Positions 51,901-60,190 are shown, counted from the first letter of the stretch. The stretch is DNA of 64,000 bases from UBA4427 sp046351135 (GCA_046351135.1 JAXLZA010000002.1:248001-312000), one strand, 5' to 3'. Numbers and translations: made by a program. Notes: generated by a model not told the origin, from the letters alone.

Positions 51901-53182
51901 CATCGCGCCCCTCGACGGGCCGATCGTGCTCGAGATTCCGCTCGTCGCGGGGGAGTCGGTGACGACGCCGGGGATCCGGGTCGAGAACGGCGTCGCGAAG
52001 CTCACGCTCGCCGCCGGCGAGTCGCTCGCGCGTTATGCGTCGACGCTCGAGATCGCGAAGACGATCGAGCTCGCGGCGCCGACGGATCGGCCCTGGAGCG
52101 AGGTCTGGCTGCTCTCGACCGCGCCGGTCTGGCACGTGGACGCGGAAGGCATTCCGCCGGTCGACCGCGTCCACGAAGGCGCGCGCATGCGCGAGTGGCG
52201 GCCCTGGCCCGGCGAGAAGCTCGTCCTCTCGATCGAGCGTCCGGCGGCGCTCGAGGCCGCGACGCGCACGATCGACCGCGCCGCCCTCGAGCTCGTGCCC
52301 GGGGCCCGGGCGACGGACGCGACGCTCGCCCTCGCGCTGCGCAGCTCCCAGGGCGGTCAGCACGTCGTGACGCTGCCCGAGGGCGCCGAGCTGACCTCGA
52401 TCAAGGTCGGCGGTCAGCCCCAGCCGCTGCGCCAGGAGGGACGCGAGGTGACCCTGACGCTCGCCCCCGGCGCACGCGAGGCACAGCTCGCCTGGCGCGA
52501 GCCCCGCGGTGTCACGGCGCTCTTTCGCGGGAGCGAGATCGGGCTCGGCGCCGACGCGGTCAACGCATCGGTGCGGATCGAGGTCCCCGAGGATCGCTGG
52601 CTGCTCTACAGCTACGGCCCGCGGCTCGGCCCATCGGTCCTGTTCTGGCCGACGCTGCTCGTCGTCGCCGGGCTCGCGTGGCTTCTCGGCCGGTCGGGGC
52701 TGACGCCCTTGCGGGCGCACCACTGGGGCTTGCTCGGCCTCGGGCTGACCCAGGCTCCGCTCTTCGCGGGCGCGGTCGTCGTCGTCTGGTTCCTCGCCCT
52801 CGCGCTGCGCGGGCACTTCGCGGAGCGGCTGCGCTTCGTCCGCCCGATCCTGTTCCGCATCTTCCAGGTCGCCCTCGGCGGTCTCACCCTCGCCGCGGCT
52901 CTCGCCCTGCTCGACGCGATCGCGACCGGCCTGCTCGGGACGCCCGCCATGCGCGTCGCGGGCAACGACTCGAGCGCCACGCTGCTCCGCTGGTACGTCG
53001 ACCGGACGGCCGCGGAGCTCCCGCGGCCGGGGATGCTCTCGCTCTCGATCTGGTTCTATCGGGGGGTGATGCTCGCCTGGTCGATGTGGCTCGCCCTCGC
53101 GCTGGTCGAGTGGGCGCGCTGGGGCTTCGGGCAGTGGAGCCGGGGCGGGATCTTCACGCCGGACCGGGAGGGCGCGGCCTAG
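48905..53182 (+). CDS. Giant duplicated beta-rich membrane protein of unknown function
   Basis: 1,425 residues from ATG 48905. Signal peptide at 1-32, then a Cys-containing beta-rich periplasmic-looking domain (about 35-480). Membrane segments lie at about 486-505, 513-525 and 552-575, an Ala/Gly/Ser-rich linker at about 590-690, further segments at 725-744 and 768-787, a second beta-rich domain (about 792-1240) and four to five membrane segments at about 1245-1408. The two beta domains appear to be diverged copies: ACPFLQGDGSRVC and PACVPSCAVF, DVPLPGGLGPVWPEDVKVDG and GVPLPGAGPGETSWVPETIRVDG, RDAEGALWLRE and RDANGVVWLRL. I recognise no family. It stands alone between divergent NTF2-like and co-directional CDF genes. 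Confidence 0.85.
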   Translation: MRRRFGAEWMRWGSGIAAAGVLLMTSSLAAEPLARGDVPEPLRPWVDWVLAGHEDAACPFLQGDGSRVCLWPGRLMLALEGQGGTFRQEIFAARAVDVPLPGGLGPVWPEDVKVDGERAPVVELGGRPHVRLAAGNRTLEGRFAWTELPPGLPLPSEIGLVDLVLDGRRVARPRRDAEGALWLREATEKVESGPVENRVDVEVVRRFDDAVPPRLLTLIRLRVSGEAREERLGVALPESWLATALSSPLPARLDPDGRLRVQLRPGDWTLRIDARLAKPALSFGLPKQPEGARFDDSEVWSVALAPELRLVDVTGAPSIDPTQAEIPPDWHALATYRLEAGTILELAEKRRGNEGSAGDQLMLERTWLLDFDGGGATVVDRLQGTLRRSLRVEMAPGTDLGRVAIGGVDQPITRRAEGDRLGIETSLGSLTLDADSRIPGSPSRLAAVGWDHDVDQLSGSILIPPGYRLLHAGGVDGASSTWISSWDLLSVFFVLLMTVVCLRLFGPTGAALALATLVLVWNEPGAPMRLWLALAIAEALRRAVGHGRFARVVQVAEGLVAVAIVVVAVPFAIGQLRGGLFPALAPHPDGGFFEGVAEPMASGGVAPPEAMVAESAAVAFDAAGVDGAQPMSTPPASPEAVAGIEVRKAERGGSYASLSDEYGSVGGRPGRWDRARSRALEADPSAVVPTGPGRPDWRWERIELRFSGPVTRDHALSLWLLPPAANALLAILRVLAVAALLGLFARSARDASLGTGGLGPLGLRFGGATVAGVTLAGLALVAPLSAPSVARADMPTPELLETLRGRLLENPACVPSCAVFSRLEVEVAAERLRLAATIEAREETGVPLPGAGPGETSWVPETIRVDGGRATAIRRDANGVVWLRLARGVHAVELEGAMPPHESVQVALPLAPRRAALVGEARGWSVVGIAPDGTASGALQLVREAAAPSPATATAGEASASIGSAKAAQLEPSVVLPFVELTRHFELGLRWQGETRVERIAPLDGPIVLEIPLVAGESVTTPGIRVENGVAKLTLAAGESLARYASTLEIAKTIELAAPTDRPWSEVWLLSTAPVWHVDAEGIPPVDRVHEGARMREWRPWPGEKLVLSIERPAALEAATRTIDRAALELVPGARATDATLALALRSSQGGQHVVTLPEGAELTSIKVGGQPQPLRQEGREVTLTLAPGAREAQLAWREPRGVTALFRGSEIGLGADAVNASVRIEVPEDRWLLYSYGPRLGPSVLFWPTLLVVAGLAWLLGRSGLTPLRAHHWGLLGLGLTQAPLFAGAVVVVWFLALALRGHFAERLRFVRPILFRIFQVALGGLTLAAALALLDAIATGLLGTPAMRVAGNDSSATLLRWYVDRTAAELPRPGMLSLSIWFYRGVMLAWSMWLALALVEWARWGFGQWSRGGIFTPDREGAA

Positions 53183-53246
53183 GCGGGCGCTCGGGGCACC
53201 GGCTCCGTTGACCCGAGCGACCGGAGCCCCGATCCTCGGCTCCGAC

Positions 53247-54269
53247 ATGAACGACGGCCAGGCGATGGGCGCGAAGGAGGAGCACGGGCAGCGTCTGCGC
53301 GCGGGCCGGCTCGCGCTCGGCGTCGGGGTCGCGGTCTTCGGCGGGAAGCTCCTCGCCTACGCGGTGACCGGCTCGAACGCGATCTTCGCCGACGCGATGG
53401 AGTCGACGGTCAACGTCGTCGCCGCCGCCATGCTGCTCTTCGCGCTGATTCTCGCCGCGAAGCCCCCCGACCGGGACCATCCCTACGGCCATGGTCGCGT
53501 CGAGTTCCTCTCGGCCGCCCTCGAAGGCACCGCGATCACCGTCGCCGCGCTCCTGATCATCGCCTCGAGCGTCCGCGACCTGCTCGCCGGGCCCCAGGTC
53601 CAGAATCTCGACGTCGGGCTCGGCCTCACGATCGCGTTCACCCTCGTGAACCTCCTGCTCGGGCGGCATCTCGTTCGCGTCGGCGAGCGGACCCATTCGA
53701 TGGCGCTCGTCGCCGATGGTCGCCACATCCTGACCGACGTCTGGACGAGTGGCGGCGTCGTCGCGGGGCTCGGTGTCGTTCGTCTCACGGGCTGGGTCTG
53801 GGCGGATCCGCTCGTCGCGATCGTGCTCGCGGTCAACGTCGTTCGCGAGGGCTGGGTCCTGCTCCGCCACGCGGTCGGCGGGCTGATGGACCAGGTCGAC
53901 GAGGAGACCCTCGATCAGGTCGTGCGCGTGCTCGACGCCGAGCGGGGCGACGAGCTGATCGACGCCCATGGGCTTCGCAGCTGGCGCTCGGGTGCGCGGC
54001 GCCACGTCGACCTCCATGTCGCGGTGCCCCGCTACTTCGATGTCGAGCGCATCCACGGGATCCACGACCGGATCGAGGCGGCGCTCTTTCTCGACGAGAG
54101 CCAGCCCGGTGACGTCGTCGTCCACTTCGATCCCTGCGACGACTCGCTCTGTCGGCGTTGCCGCGTGGTGGAATGCCCGATTCGCAAGGCCGGCTTCGAG
54201 GCAGCGTTCGTCTTCGATCGGGAGCGGCTCACGCGGGAGGACGGGGCGAGCCACGGGGCGGGCGACTAA
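53247..54269 (+). CDS. Cation diffusion facilitator transporter, Cys-rich tail
   Basis: 340 residues from ATG 53247 (ATG 53265 is also possible). About six membrane segments, with FADAMESTVNV in TM2, HPYGHGRVEF in the loop and VADGRHILTDVW in TM5. The usual four-residue site A (D-x3-D and H-x3-D) reads D-x3-S and H-x3-D, so metal choice may differ from zinc-type members. The cytoplasmic domain (HVDLHVAVPRYFDVERIHGIHDRIE) is normal, then a tail CDDSLCRRCRVVECPIRKAGF with four Cys that could bind metal. It would export zinc, iron, manganese or similar ions by proton antiport. Its stop overlaps that of the convergent small gene. Confidence 0.9.
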   Translation: MNDGQAMGAKEEHGQRLRAGRLALGVGVAVFGGKLLAYAVTGSNAIFADAMESTVNVVAAAMLLFALILAAKPPDRDHPYGHGRVEFLSAALEGTAITVAALLIIASSVRDLLAGPQVQNLDVGLGLTIAFTLVNLLLGRHLVRVGERTHSMALVADGRHILTDVWTSGGVVAGLGVVRLTGWVWADPLVAIVLAVNVVREGWVLLRHAVGGLMDQVDEETLDQVVRVLDAERGDELIDAHGLRSWRSGARRHVDLHVAVPRYFDVERIHGIHDRIEAALFLDESQPGDVVVHFDPCDDSLCRRCRVVECPIRKAGFEAAFVFDRERLTREDGASHGAGD

Positions 54270-54697
54270 GGCGTGCAGGCGGTCGCCGTGGCGCTCGCGC
54301 AAGCCAGACCGGAGGGGCCCGGGGCGCCCGGGGGCGACTGGAACTTGTTCAGGTAGATCGCGAAGTCCGTGGTCGTGATCGTGCAGGACCCGTCGTGGTC
54401 GCTCTCGCCGCAGCTCTGCGTACCGAAGCTCGACAGAAACCCTGCGAAGTCGGCCGTCGTCGTCGTCAGGGAGTTGTCGAGGTCGGTGTCGCAGCGGTTG
54501 CCGTAGCCGTCGAGGTCGCTGTCGATCTGGTTCGACCCCTGGTTGGGGCCGTTGGCGACGGTTCGGCAGTTGTCCCACTGGTCGGGGACGAGGTCGCCGT
54601 CGCTGTCGATCGCGGGGCCGGCGTGGGCGCGACCCGCGACGCCGAGGATGAGCAAGCCGAAAACCGAGCCGAGGACCAGGGCGAAGATCGGCCGCAT
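54266..54697 (-). CDS. Small secreted calcium-repeat (TSP3/dockerin-like) protein
   Basis: 143 residues from ATG 54697. A signal peptide (RPIFALVLGSVFGLLILGVAGRAHA) is followed by thrombospondin-type-3-like segments DSDGDLVPDQWDNC and DSDLDGYGNRCDTDLDN, rich in Asp, Gly, Asn and paired Cys. Then come two EF/dockerin-like halves, TTTTADFAGFLSSFG and SDHDGSCTITTTDFAIYLNKF. Such secreted calcium-binding proteins are common in deltaproteobacteria and planctomycetes. The last residues (SATATACTP) run into the CDF gene's end. Function unknown; a surface or matrix role is plausible. Confidence 0.75.
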   Translation of the reverse strand: MRPIFALVLGSVFGLLILGVAGRAHAGPAIDSDGDLVPDQWDNCRTVANGPNQGSNQIDSDLDGYGNRCDTDLDNSLTTTTADFAGFLSSFGTQSCGESDHDGSCTITTTDFAIYLNKFQSPPGAPGPSGLACASATATACTP

Positions 54698-54844
54698 GTC
54701 GCGATTCCTCCCGTTCGAATCCCGGCGGCACCATCCGAGCGCGGCTGCGCTCGATCCGCCTGGCACGTCCATCCGGCGTTCTCCGCTTAAAGGCGACCTG
54801 CCCATTCTGACACGAGCGAGCGTGATCGGACCGGCAATCTCGCT

Positions 54845-54857
54845 ATGTTCGAAACAT
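54845..54857. promoter_or_regulatory. 13-bp inverted repeat over the PhyH start codon
   Basis: ATGTT-CGA-AACAT, perfect 5-bp arms, overlaps the ATG at 54856. AT-rich against a GC-rich background and at a start codon, it could be an operator or a translational element. Only 5-bp arms, so chance is possible. Confidence 0.28.
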
Positions 54858-55716
54858 GACGTCTCATCAGCCGAATGCCGTCCCCGCAATCACGCACGAT
54901 CTCACCCGGGAGGTCGCCGCGAGGGTCGAACGCGAAGGCTACGCCATCCTGAGCGGCGTCCTCGACGCGGACCGCTGCCGTGCGCTGGTCGAAGAGGTCG
55001 ACCGCATCGAGCGCGACTTCGCGATCCCGTTCGGGAAGAACGACTTCGAAGGCTTCCGGACCCGCCGCATCTTCAACCTGATCGCGCGCGGCCCGCGCTT
55101 CCGCGACCTCGTCCTCGAGCCCGCCGTGCTGGCCTCGGTCGAGGCGATCCTCGGCGCCGGCTTCCTGCTCTCGGGCACGACCTCGATGCACATCTCCCCC
55201 GGCGAGACGCCCCAGCTCCTGCATCCCGACGACGGCATGGTGTCGCTGCCGCGGCCCCACCCGGCGACGATGGTGACGACGCTCTGGGCGCTCTCCGACT
55301 TCACGAAGGACAACGGGGCCACGCGCTTCGTACCGGGCTCCCATCGGCGCGCGGGCTTCGTGCCGACGCCGGAGGAGGAGGCGGCGGAGGCGATCTGCGC
55401 CGAGATGCCGGCGGGGAGCGTGCTCGTGCTCCACGCCTCGCTCTGGCACGGGGGCGGCCCCAATACGACCCGCGACGTCGAGCGCTACGGGCTCTCGATC
55501 CAGTACGTCGCCGGATGGTGTCGGCAGCAGCAGAACCTGATGCTCGGGACGCCGCGGGAGGTCGTCGCGACCTACCCGCGAAGGCTCCAGGAGCTGATCG
55601 GCTACTCGCTCTACAAGAACGTGATGGGTCACGTCGACCGCGAGCATCCGATGCGGCTGCTCGGTCTCGAGATCGAGCCCGAGATGGTCTGGGACCAGGT
55701 CGGGCGGAAGGGCTAG
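54856..55716 (+). CDS. Phytanoyl-CoA dioxygenase (PhyH) family protein
   Basis: 286 residues. A cupin-fold Fe(II)/2-oxoglutarate oxygenase: the HxD pair is His123 and Asp125 (LLHPDDG), the distal His is His198 (SLWHGGG), and an Arg in TTRDVERYG lies in the usual 2-oxoglutarate position. GATRFVPGSHR is the family's conserved strand before the C-terminal part. It would hydroxylate a substrate at an unactivated carbon, using oxygen and 2-oxoglutarate. The family acts on phytanoyl-CoA and many other lipids or secondary metabolites, so the substrate is open. Divergent from the small calcium-repeat gene. Confidence 0.93.
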   Translation: MTSHQPNAVPAITHDLTREVAARVEREGYAILSGVLDADRCRALVEEVDRIERDFAIPFGKNDFEGFRTRRIFNLIARGPRFRDLVLEPAVLASVEAILGAGFLLSGTTSMHISPGETPQLLHPDDGMVSLPRPHPATMVTTLWALSDFTKDNGATRFVPGSHRRAGFVPTPEEEAAEAICAEMPAGSVLVLHASLWHGGGPNTTRDVERYGLSIQYVAGWCRQQQNLMLGTPREVVATYPRRLQELIGYSLYKNVMGHVDREHPMRLLGLEIEPEMVWDQVGRKG

Positions 55717-55745
55717 GCGGCGCCGGAGCAGGGCGCCGCGCGAAC

Positions 55746-56612
55746 CTAGCGCGGCAGCGTCGGCCGGACGTCGTTCTCGAGGAAGTCGATCACGGCGTTC
55801 GAGAACACGTCGTTCTGGTCGCCCGCCACCATGTGGGCCGCGTCCTTCACGTCCGCGAGCTTCGCGTGGGGGATGCGGCGCAGGAAGTCCTGGACGCCCT
55901 CCTCGGTCAGCACGTCGGAGAGCTTGCCGCGGACGAGCAGCGTCGGAACCCGGACGTGCGACAGGGCGACCTCGAAGAGGTCCTCGAAGTCGACACCCGG
56001 GACCTCGGTCCCGTCGCGCAGCATGAACTGCGGATCCCAGTGCCAGTACCAGCGGCCGTCGCTCTTCAGGCGCAGGACCTTCTGCAGGCCGGCGGGATTC
56101 GGCTTGCGCTTGCGATGGGGGGTGTAGGCGGCGATCGCGGCGGCGGCCTCCTCGAGGGAGGCGAAGCCGCCGATCCCGGACATCATGAAGTCCTTGATGC
56201 GGTCGATGCCTTCGGGATTGGTCTTGTGGGTGATGTCGACGATCACGAGCCCCGACGAGACGACGCGATCGGAGTTGCCCTCGGCGAGGATCGCCGAGAC
56301 GCCGCCGAGCGAGGCGCCGACGAGGACCGGCGGCTTGCCGAGCTGGTCGCAGACGCTGATGCAGTCGGCCGCATAGCTCGTGAACGAGTAGTCGCCGTTC
56401 GCCGCCCAGGCGGAGTCGCCGTGGCCGCGGAGATCCATCGACACCGCCCGCCACCCCGCCCGCGCCAGCGCCTCCGCCGTCCCGCCCCAGGCGTGGCGCG
56501 TCTGGCCGCCACCGTGGAGCAGCAGCACGGGCCAGGCGTTCGGGTCGCCCCAGACCTCGGCCGTCAGCGAGAGGCCCTCGAAGCCCTGGAAGCGGGTGAT
56601 CGTCGATTGCAT
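55746..56612 (-). CDS. Alpha/beta hydrolase
   Basis: 288 residues. Oxyanion region LLLHGGGQTRHAWGG, SMDLRGHGDSAW, nucleophile Ser101 in VGASLGGVSA, and a late His in KDAAHMVAGDQND; the acid is probably the Asp in GKLSDVLTEEGV. A cap of about 100 residues includes the basic TPHRKRKPNP. The fold suits epoxide hydrolase, esterase or C-C hydrolase chemistry. It is transcribed in the same direction as the thiolase 7 bp upstream and the DUF35 gene, so these three may form an operon for acid or ketone breakdown. Confidence 0.88.
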   Translation of the reverse strand: MQSTITRFQGFEGLSLTAEVWGDPNAWPVLLLHGGGQTRHAWGGTAEALARAGWRAVSMDLRGHGDSAWAANGDYSFTSYAADCISVCDQLGKPPVLVGASLGGVSAILAEGNSDRVVSSGLVIVDITHKTNPEGIDRIKDFMMSGIGGFASLEEAAAAIAAYTPHRKRKPNPAGLQKVLRLKSDGRWYWHWDPQFMLRDGTEVPGVDFEDLFEVALSHVRVPTLLVRGKLSDVLTEEGVQDFLRRIPHAKLADVKDAAHMVAGDQNDVFSNAVIDFLENDVRPTLPR

Positions 56613-56619
56613 CCGCGAG

Positions 56620-57825
56620 CTAGGCCGCGCTCTTCTCGAGGATGTGGACGCCGCAGGCGGAGCCGAGGCCGATCACGTGGGCGAGGCCGACCTTCGCGCC
56701 GGCGATCTGGCGGTCGCCCGCTTCGCCGCGCAGGTGGTGGCAGATCTCCCAGATGTTCGCGATCCCGGTCGCGGCGATCGGATGGCCCTTCGACTCGAGG
56801 CCACCCGACACGTTGACCGGCATCTTGCCCGTCCGCCACGTCGCCCCGGACTTGAAGAAGTCGACGGCACCGCCTTCCGGGCAGAGCATCAGGTTGTCGT
56901 AATGCACGAGCTCCGCGGTCGCGAAGCAGTCGTGGAGCTCGACCAGGTCGAGATCGTCCGGGCCGACGCCGGCCTTCTCGTAGGCCTGCTTGGCGGCCAT
57001 GCGCGTCAGCGTGTTCACGTCGGGCAGGACCTGACAGGCCTCCTGGTAGGGATCCGAGGTCAGGATCGACGCCGAGATCTTGACCGCGCGGCGCTGCTGC
57101 TCCTTCGAGAGCGTGCGCAGCTTCGAGCCGCTGACGACGACCGCCGCGGCGGCGCCGTCGCAGTTGGCCGAGCACATCGGGCGCGTGTTCGGATAGGCGA
57201 TCATGATGTCGCCCATGATCTCCTCGAGCGTCATGCGCTTCGTGTAGGCCGCGAGCGGATTGAGCGTCGAGTGGGCGTGGTTCTTCTCCGAGATCTGCGC
57301 GAAGAGCTCGAAGTTCGCGCCGCCGTACTTGTGGCCGTACTCCATGCCGATCTGGGCGAAGACGCCGGGCATCGTGTCCGTGCCGATGCGGCCGTCGACC
57401 GGGGCGACCGCGCCGTAGCGACCCGAGCGCTGCCAGCTCTCGCCGTCCTGCTTGCGCGCGCCGCCGGCCAGCAGGCCCGCGCCCGCGAGCTGCTCGACGC
57501 CGACCGCGATGCCGAAGTCGGCCTCGCCCGACTTGACCGTCAGGTAGGCGACGCGCAGCGCCGTCGCGCCCGTCGCACACGCGTTCGACACGTTGTAGGC
57601 GGGGATGCCGGTCTGGCCGATCTGCTTCTGGATCTCCTGGGCGATCGGGCGCGCGCCGCCCATCAGGTTCCCGGCGGCGAGCACGCCCATGTCCTTCATC
57701 GAGACGCCGCCGTCCTTCAGCGCGCCGAGGGCCGCCTCGGTCGCGAGGTCGAGGACGTCCTTGTCCTTGTGCTTGCCGAACTTCGTCATCGTGATGCCGA
57801 GGATGTAGATGTCGTCGGAGGCCAT
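56620..57825 (-). CDS. Thiolase-family protein (SCP2/lipid-transfer-like)
   Basis: 401 residues. Nucleophile Cys83 in NACATG, His298 and Cys300 in ELHDCFATAE, His348 in KGHPIAATG and Cys391 in GLGSACGVH are the conserved thiolase positions. The family subset is the SCP2-type thiolase that pairs with a DUF35 OB-fold protein, here encoded 85 bp upstream. Related thiolase/DUF35 pairs act in beta-oxidation or retro-aldol cleavage of sterol side chains; with all the catalytic residues present, thiolysis or condensation is more likely than the aldolase variant. It may finish degradation of a branched or cyclic acyl-CoA. Operon with the hydrolase downstream. Confidence 0.92.
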   Translation of the reverse strand: MASDDIYILGITMTKFGKHKDKDVLDLATEAALGALKDGGVSMKDMGVLAAGNLMGGARPIAQEIQKQIGQTGIPAYNVSNACATGATALRVAYLTVKSGEADFGIAVGVEQLAGAGLLAGGARKQDGESWQRSGRYGAVAPVDGRIGTDTMPGVFAQIGMEYGHKYGGANFELFAQISEKNHAHSTLNPLAAYTKRMTLEEIMGDIMIAYPNTRPMCSANCDGAAAAVVVSGSKLRTLSKEQQRRAVKISASILTSDPYQEACQVLPDVNTLTRMAAKQAYEKAGVGPDDLDLVELHDCFATAELVHYDNLMLCPEGGAVDFFKSGATWRTGKMPVNVSGGLESKGHPIAATGIANIWEICHHLRGEAGDRQIAGAKVGLAHVIGLGSACGVHILEKSAA

Positions 57826-57910
57826 GTTCGGTTCCTTTCGGCGGGCTCGAGGGCGAGCGCGCGTCGTTCGGGGCTCGCCCTCCGCCGGAGCGGGGCGGGC
57901 GGACCGGGGG

Positions 57911-58306
57911 CTAGGCGATGGGCTCGAAGCCGAAGTTGATGGCCTCGGTGCCCTTGGCGTCGGTGCCGATCGGGAAGGTCGTGAGGCGGACCTTCATGCC
58001 GGTCTTGACGTGGCGCGGGTCGGCGGGGCAGTTCACGATGTTGGCGCGCACGCTCGTCCCGGCGCAGTCGACGACGCCCGAGACGAACGGGACCGGGATG
58101 CCCGGTGCCGCGAAGGCGACGATCGTGAAGGTCCGCAGCACGCCCTCGGTCGCGACCCGGGCGGGCTTGAAGGTCGTGTTCGAGCACTTCGCGCAGGCGC
58201 TGCGGCGGTCGAAGAAGCGGGCGCCGCAGGCGGTGCACTCGTGGGCCACGAGATGGGGCTCGTCGCCGAGCTTCAGGTAGTCGACGAAGGGGATCTGTTC
58301 AGCCAA
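57911..58306 (-). CDS. Zn-ribbon/OB-fold DUF35 protein, thiolase partner
   Basis: 131 residues. Rubredoxin-like zinc site CTAC...CAKC at about 24-41 (HECTACGARFFDRRSACAKC), then the OB fold RTFTIVAFAAPGIPVPFVSGVVDC, VRANIVNC and GMKVRLTTFP. This is the DUF35 architecture that binds acyl-CoA and partners thiolases or lyases such as ChsH2-type steroid enzymes. Its place directly upstream of the thiolase on the same strand supports a heteromeric complex. Confidence 0.92.
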   Translation of the reverse strand: MAEQIPFVDYLKLGDEPHLVAHECTACGARFFDRRSACAKCSNTTFKPARVATEGVLRTFTIVAFAAPGIPVPFVSGVVDCAGTSVRANIVNCPADPRHVKTGMKVRLTTFPIGTDAKGTEAINFGFEPIA

Positions 58307-58459
58307 GGACGGGTCTCCTCCCGAGCCGGCGGGTTCGAACGCCGGCGAAGATCGGGCCTGGGTCGCGAGCCTGAAGACCGGTACAGGAGCGAGGGCGAGG
58401 CCACCCCGATCGGGGCGGGCCCAGTATACCCCCGAGACGGGAGGCCGCCGCCGGGCCGC

Positions 58460-59956
58460 CTACTCGACGTCCTCGGGCTCCAGCGACGGGTCGATGCCCT
58501 CGAGCTGGAGCGGATCGTAGGCGTCCTCGTCGTGGGTATCGCCTTCGCCGACGGTCGTCTCGACCGACAGGTCTTCCTGGCGTTGCTCGATGCCGACGCG
58601 GAAGGCGGCGAAGCCCGGCATGACGACCTGGTTGAGCGCCTTGCCGAGGACGCGGCCGCGGACCGGGGATTTGAGCGTATCCCGGGCATTGGTCACGGGG
58701 TCGACGACGGCCCCCAGCGTCTGCCCGATCTCGACCCGGTCGCCGACCTCGACCGAGCCGAGCAGGATCCCGCTGCCGCTGGTCCGAACCCAGACCGACT
58801 CGTAGAAGACGGGCTGCGGGTCCACCCAGAGATGGAAGCGCGAGATCATCCCGAGCGAGTCCATCAGGCTCTCGATCGCACGGACCCCCTGCTCGACCTC
58901 CTCGGGCTGGAGCCGCATCGGCTCCCCAGCCTCGATCGTGACGGCGGCGATCCCGGCGCGCGTCGCCGCCGAGCGCAGCGATCGATCCCGGTCGTTCGAA
59001 TGCAGCACCGCGATCGCCCCGAAGCCCTTCGTCATCGCGAGGATGCGGGGATCGGAGAGGTCGGCGCGCAGCTGGGGGAGGTTCGTGCGGTGGAACGAGC
59101 CGGTGTGAAGGTCGACGAGATAGTCGCAGTGGCGGATCACGCTCTCGAAGAAGGAGTAGGCGACGCGGGAGGCGAGGCTGCCACGCGAATTGCCCGGGAA
59201 GAAGCGATTCAGGTCGCGGCGGTCGGGCAGGTAGCGCGAGGCCCGCTGGAAGCCGACGAGGTTGACGACGGGGACGCCGATCAGCGTCCCGGAGAGCGTC
59301 TCCGGGTCGATCGAGTGGTAGACCCGGCGGACGATCTCGATCCCGTTGAGCTCGTCGCCGTGGATCGCGGAGGTCAGGCAGAGGACGGGACCCGGGGAGA
59401 CGCCGTGGGCGACGAGCACCGGCGTATCGACCTGCAGCCCGGCGACCTCGTTGCTCGCGTGCCAGCCGAGCTTGGCGCGGGTGCCCGCCTGGACCTCGCT
59501 CCCGAGCAGCTGGATCGGATCGGGAAGGACGACCGGGGCGGGCGGGGCCACGCCCGCGTCCCCCTCTCCAGGATTCTCCGGAGTCGCGGCCGCGCCGGAC
59601 GGGGCCGGGGGCGCGGACGGGGTCACAGACGGGGGCGAGGCCGGGGCGGGGGCCGCGGCGCGGACGGGGGGCGAGCCCGGGGCGGGGGGCGCGGCGGGGA
59701 CAGAAGCCGCGGTCGGAACCGGGGCCGCGGCCGGCGCTTTCTTGGGTGCGGCGGCGGGCTTGGCGCGCGGGCTGGGGGCTGCGGCGGGGGCGGTCGTCGC
59801 GGGGGCCGCGATGGGCTTCGTCGCCGGCGAGGTCGCGGCCTGGGCGTCCGCGGGCCGCGGGGCGGCGAGCCCCAGGCCGATCGCGACGCATCCGAGGGCG
59901 GCCACCCGGGCCCAACGCATCGGATTCCGTCCCTGCCACACCGCCACCATCGTCAT
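58460..59956 (-). CDS. Secreted M14-type succinylglutamate desuccinylase/aspartoacylase-like hydrolase
   Basis: 498 residues from ATG 59956, which has an AAAGGA site 5 nt upstream. Signal peptide at about 1-40 (a later Met at 59920 fits as an alternative start), then about 120 residues of Ala/Pro-rich linker. The catalytic domain has HGDELNG (zinc His199 and Glu202), DLNRFFPG, LVDLHTG (zinc His) and TIEAGEP (catalytic Glu), the M14C/AstE-AspA pattern. It would remove an acyl or amino-acid group from a small or polymeric amide in the periplasm. It is divergent from the retropepsin-7TM-ATP-grasp genes, and such deacylases recur beside that module, so it may reverse or trim its product. Confidence 0.9.
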   Translation of the reverse strand: MTMVAVWQGRNPMRWARVAALGCVAIGLGLAAPRPADAQAATSPATKPIAAPATTAPAAAPSPRAKPAAAPKKAPAAAPVPTAASVPAAPPAPGSPPVRAAAPAPASPPSVTPSAPPAPSGAAATPENPGEGDAGVAPPAPVVLPDPIQLLGSEVQAGTRAKLGWHASNEVAGLQVDTPVLVAHGVSPGPVLCLTSAIHGDELNGIEIVRRVYHSIDPETLSGTLIGVPVVNLVGFQRASRYLPDRRDLNRFFPGNSRGSLASRVAYSFFESVIRHCDYLVDLHTGSFHRTNLPQLRADLSDPRILAMTKGFGAIAVLHSNDRDRSLRSAATRAGIAAVTIEAGEPMRLQPEEVEQGVRAIESLMDSLGMISRFHLWVDPQPVFYESVWVRTSGSGILLGSVEVGDRVEIGQTLGAVVDPVTNARDTLKSPVRGRVLGKALNQVVMPGFAAFRVGIEQRQEDLSVETTVGEGDTHDEDAYDPLQLEGIDPSLEPEDVE

Positions 59957-60190
59957 TCGATCCTTTCGCCCTCGGATGCCGCGCGAACGAGACACACTGC
60001 ACGCTTCATCGGTTCGCGCGCGGCGAACTTGGGGATGGGAAGCCGGGTCTGCGCTGTGGGGGACGAGCGGGGTGGTAGGATATGGGCCGCTCGTGCCCCC
60101 GACAATCGGGACGGGGCAGGCCGACCGGGCCGGCGGCGGGCATCCCGGGCCAGGAAGAAGGCCGGGGAGAGCGCCCGGGCCGGGATCGGA

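Noticed and set aside
48776..53248. 1,490-codon open frame on the minus strand opposite the large membrane protein
   Set aside because: Same charged low-complexity composition and no ribosome site or domain. The plus strand has a signal peptide and membrane segments.
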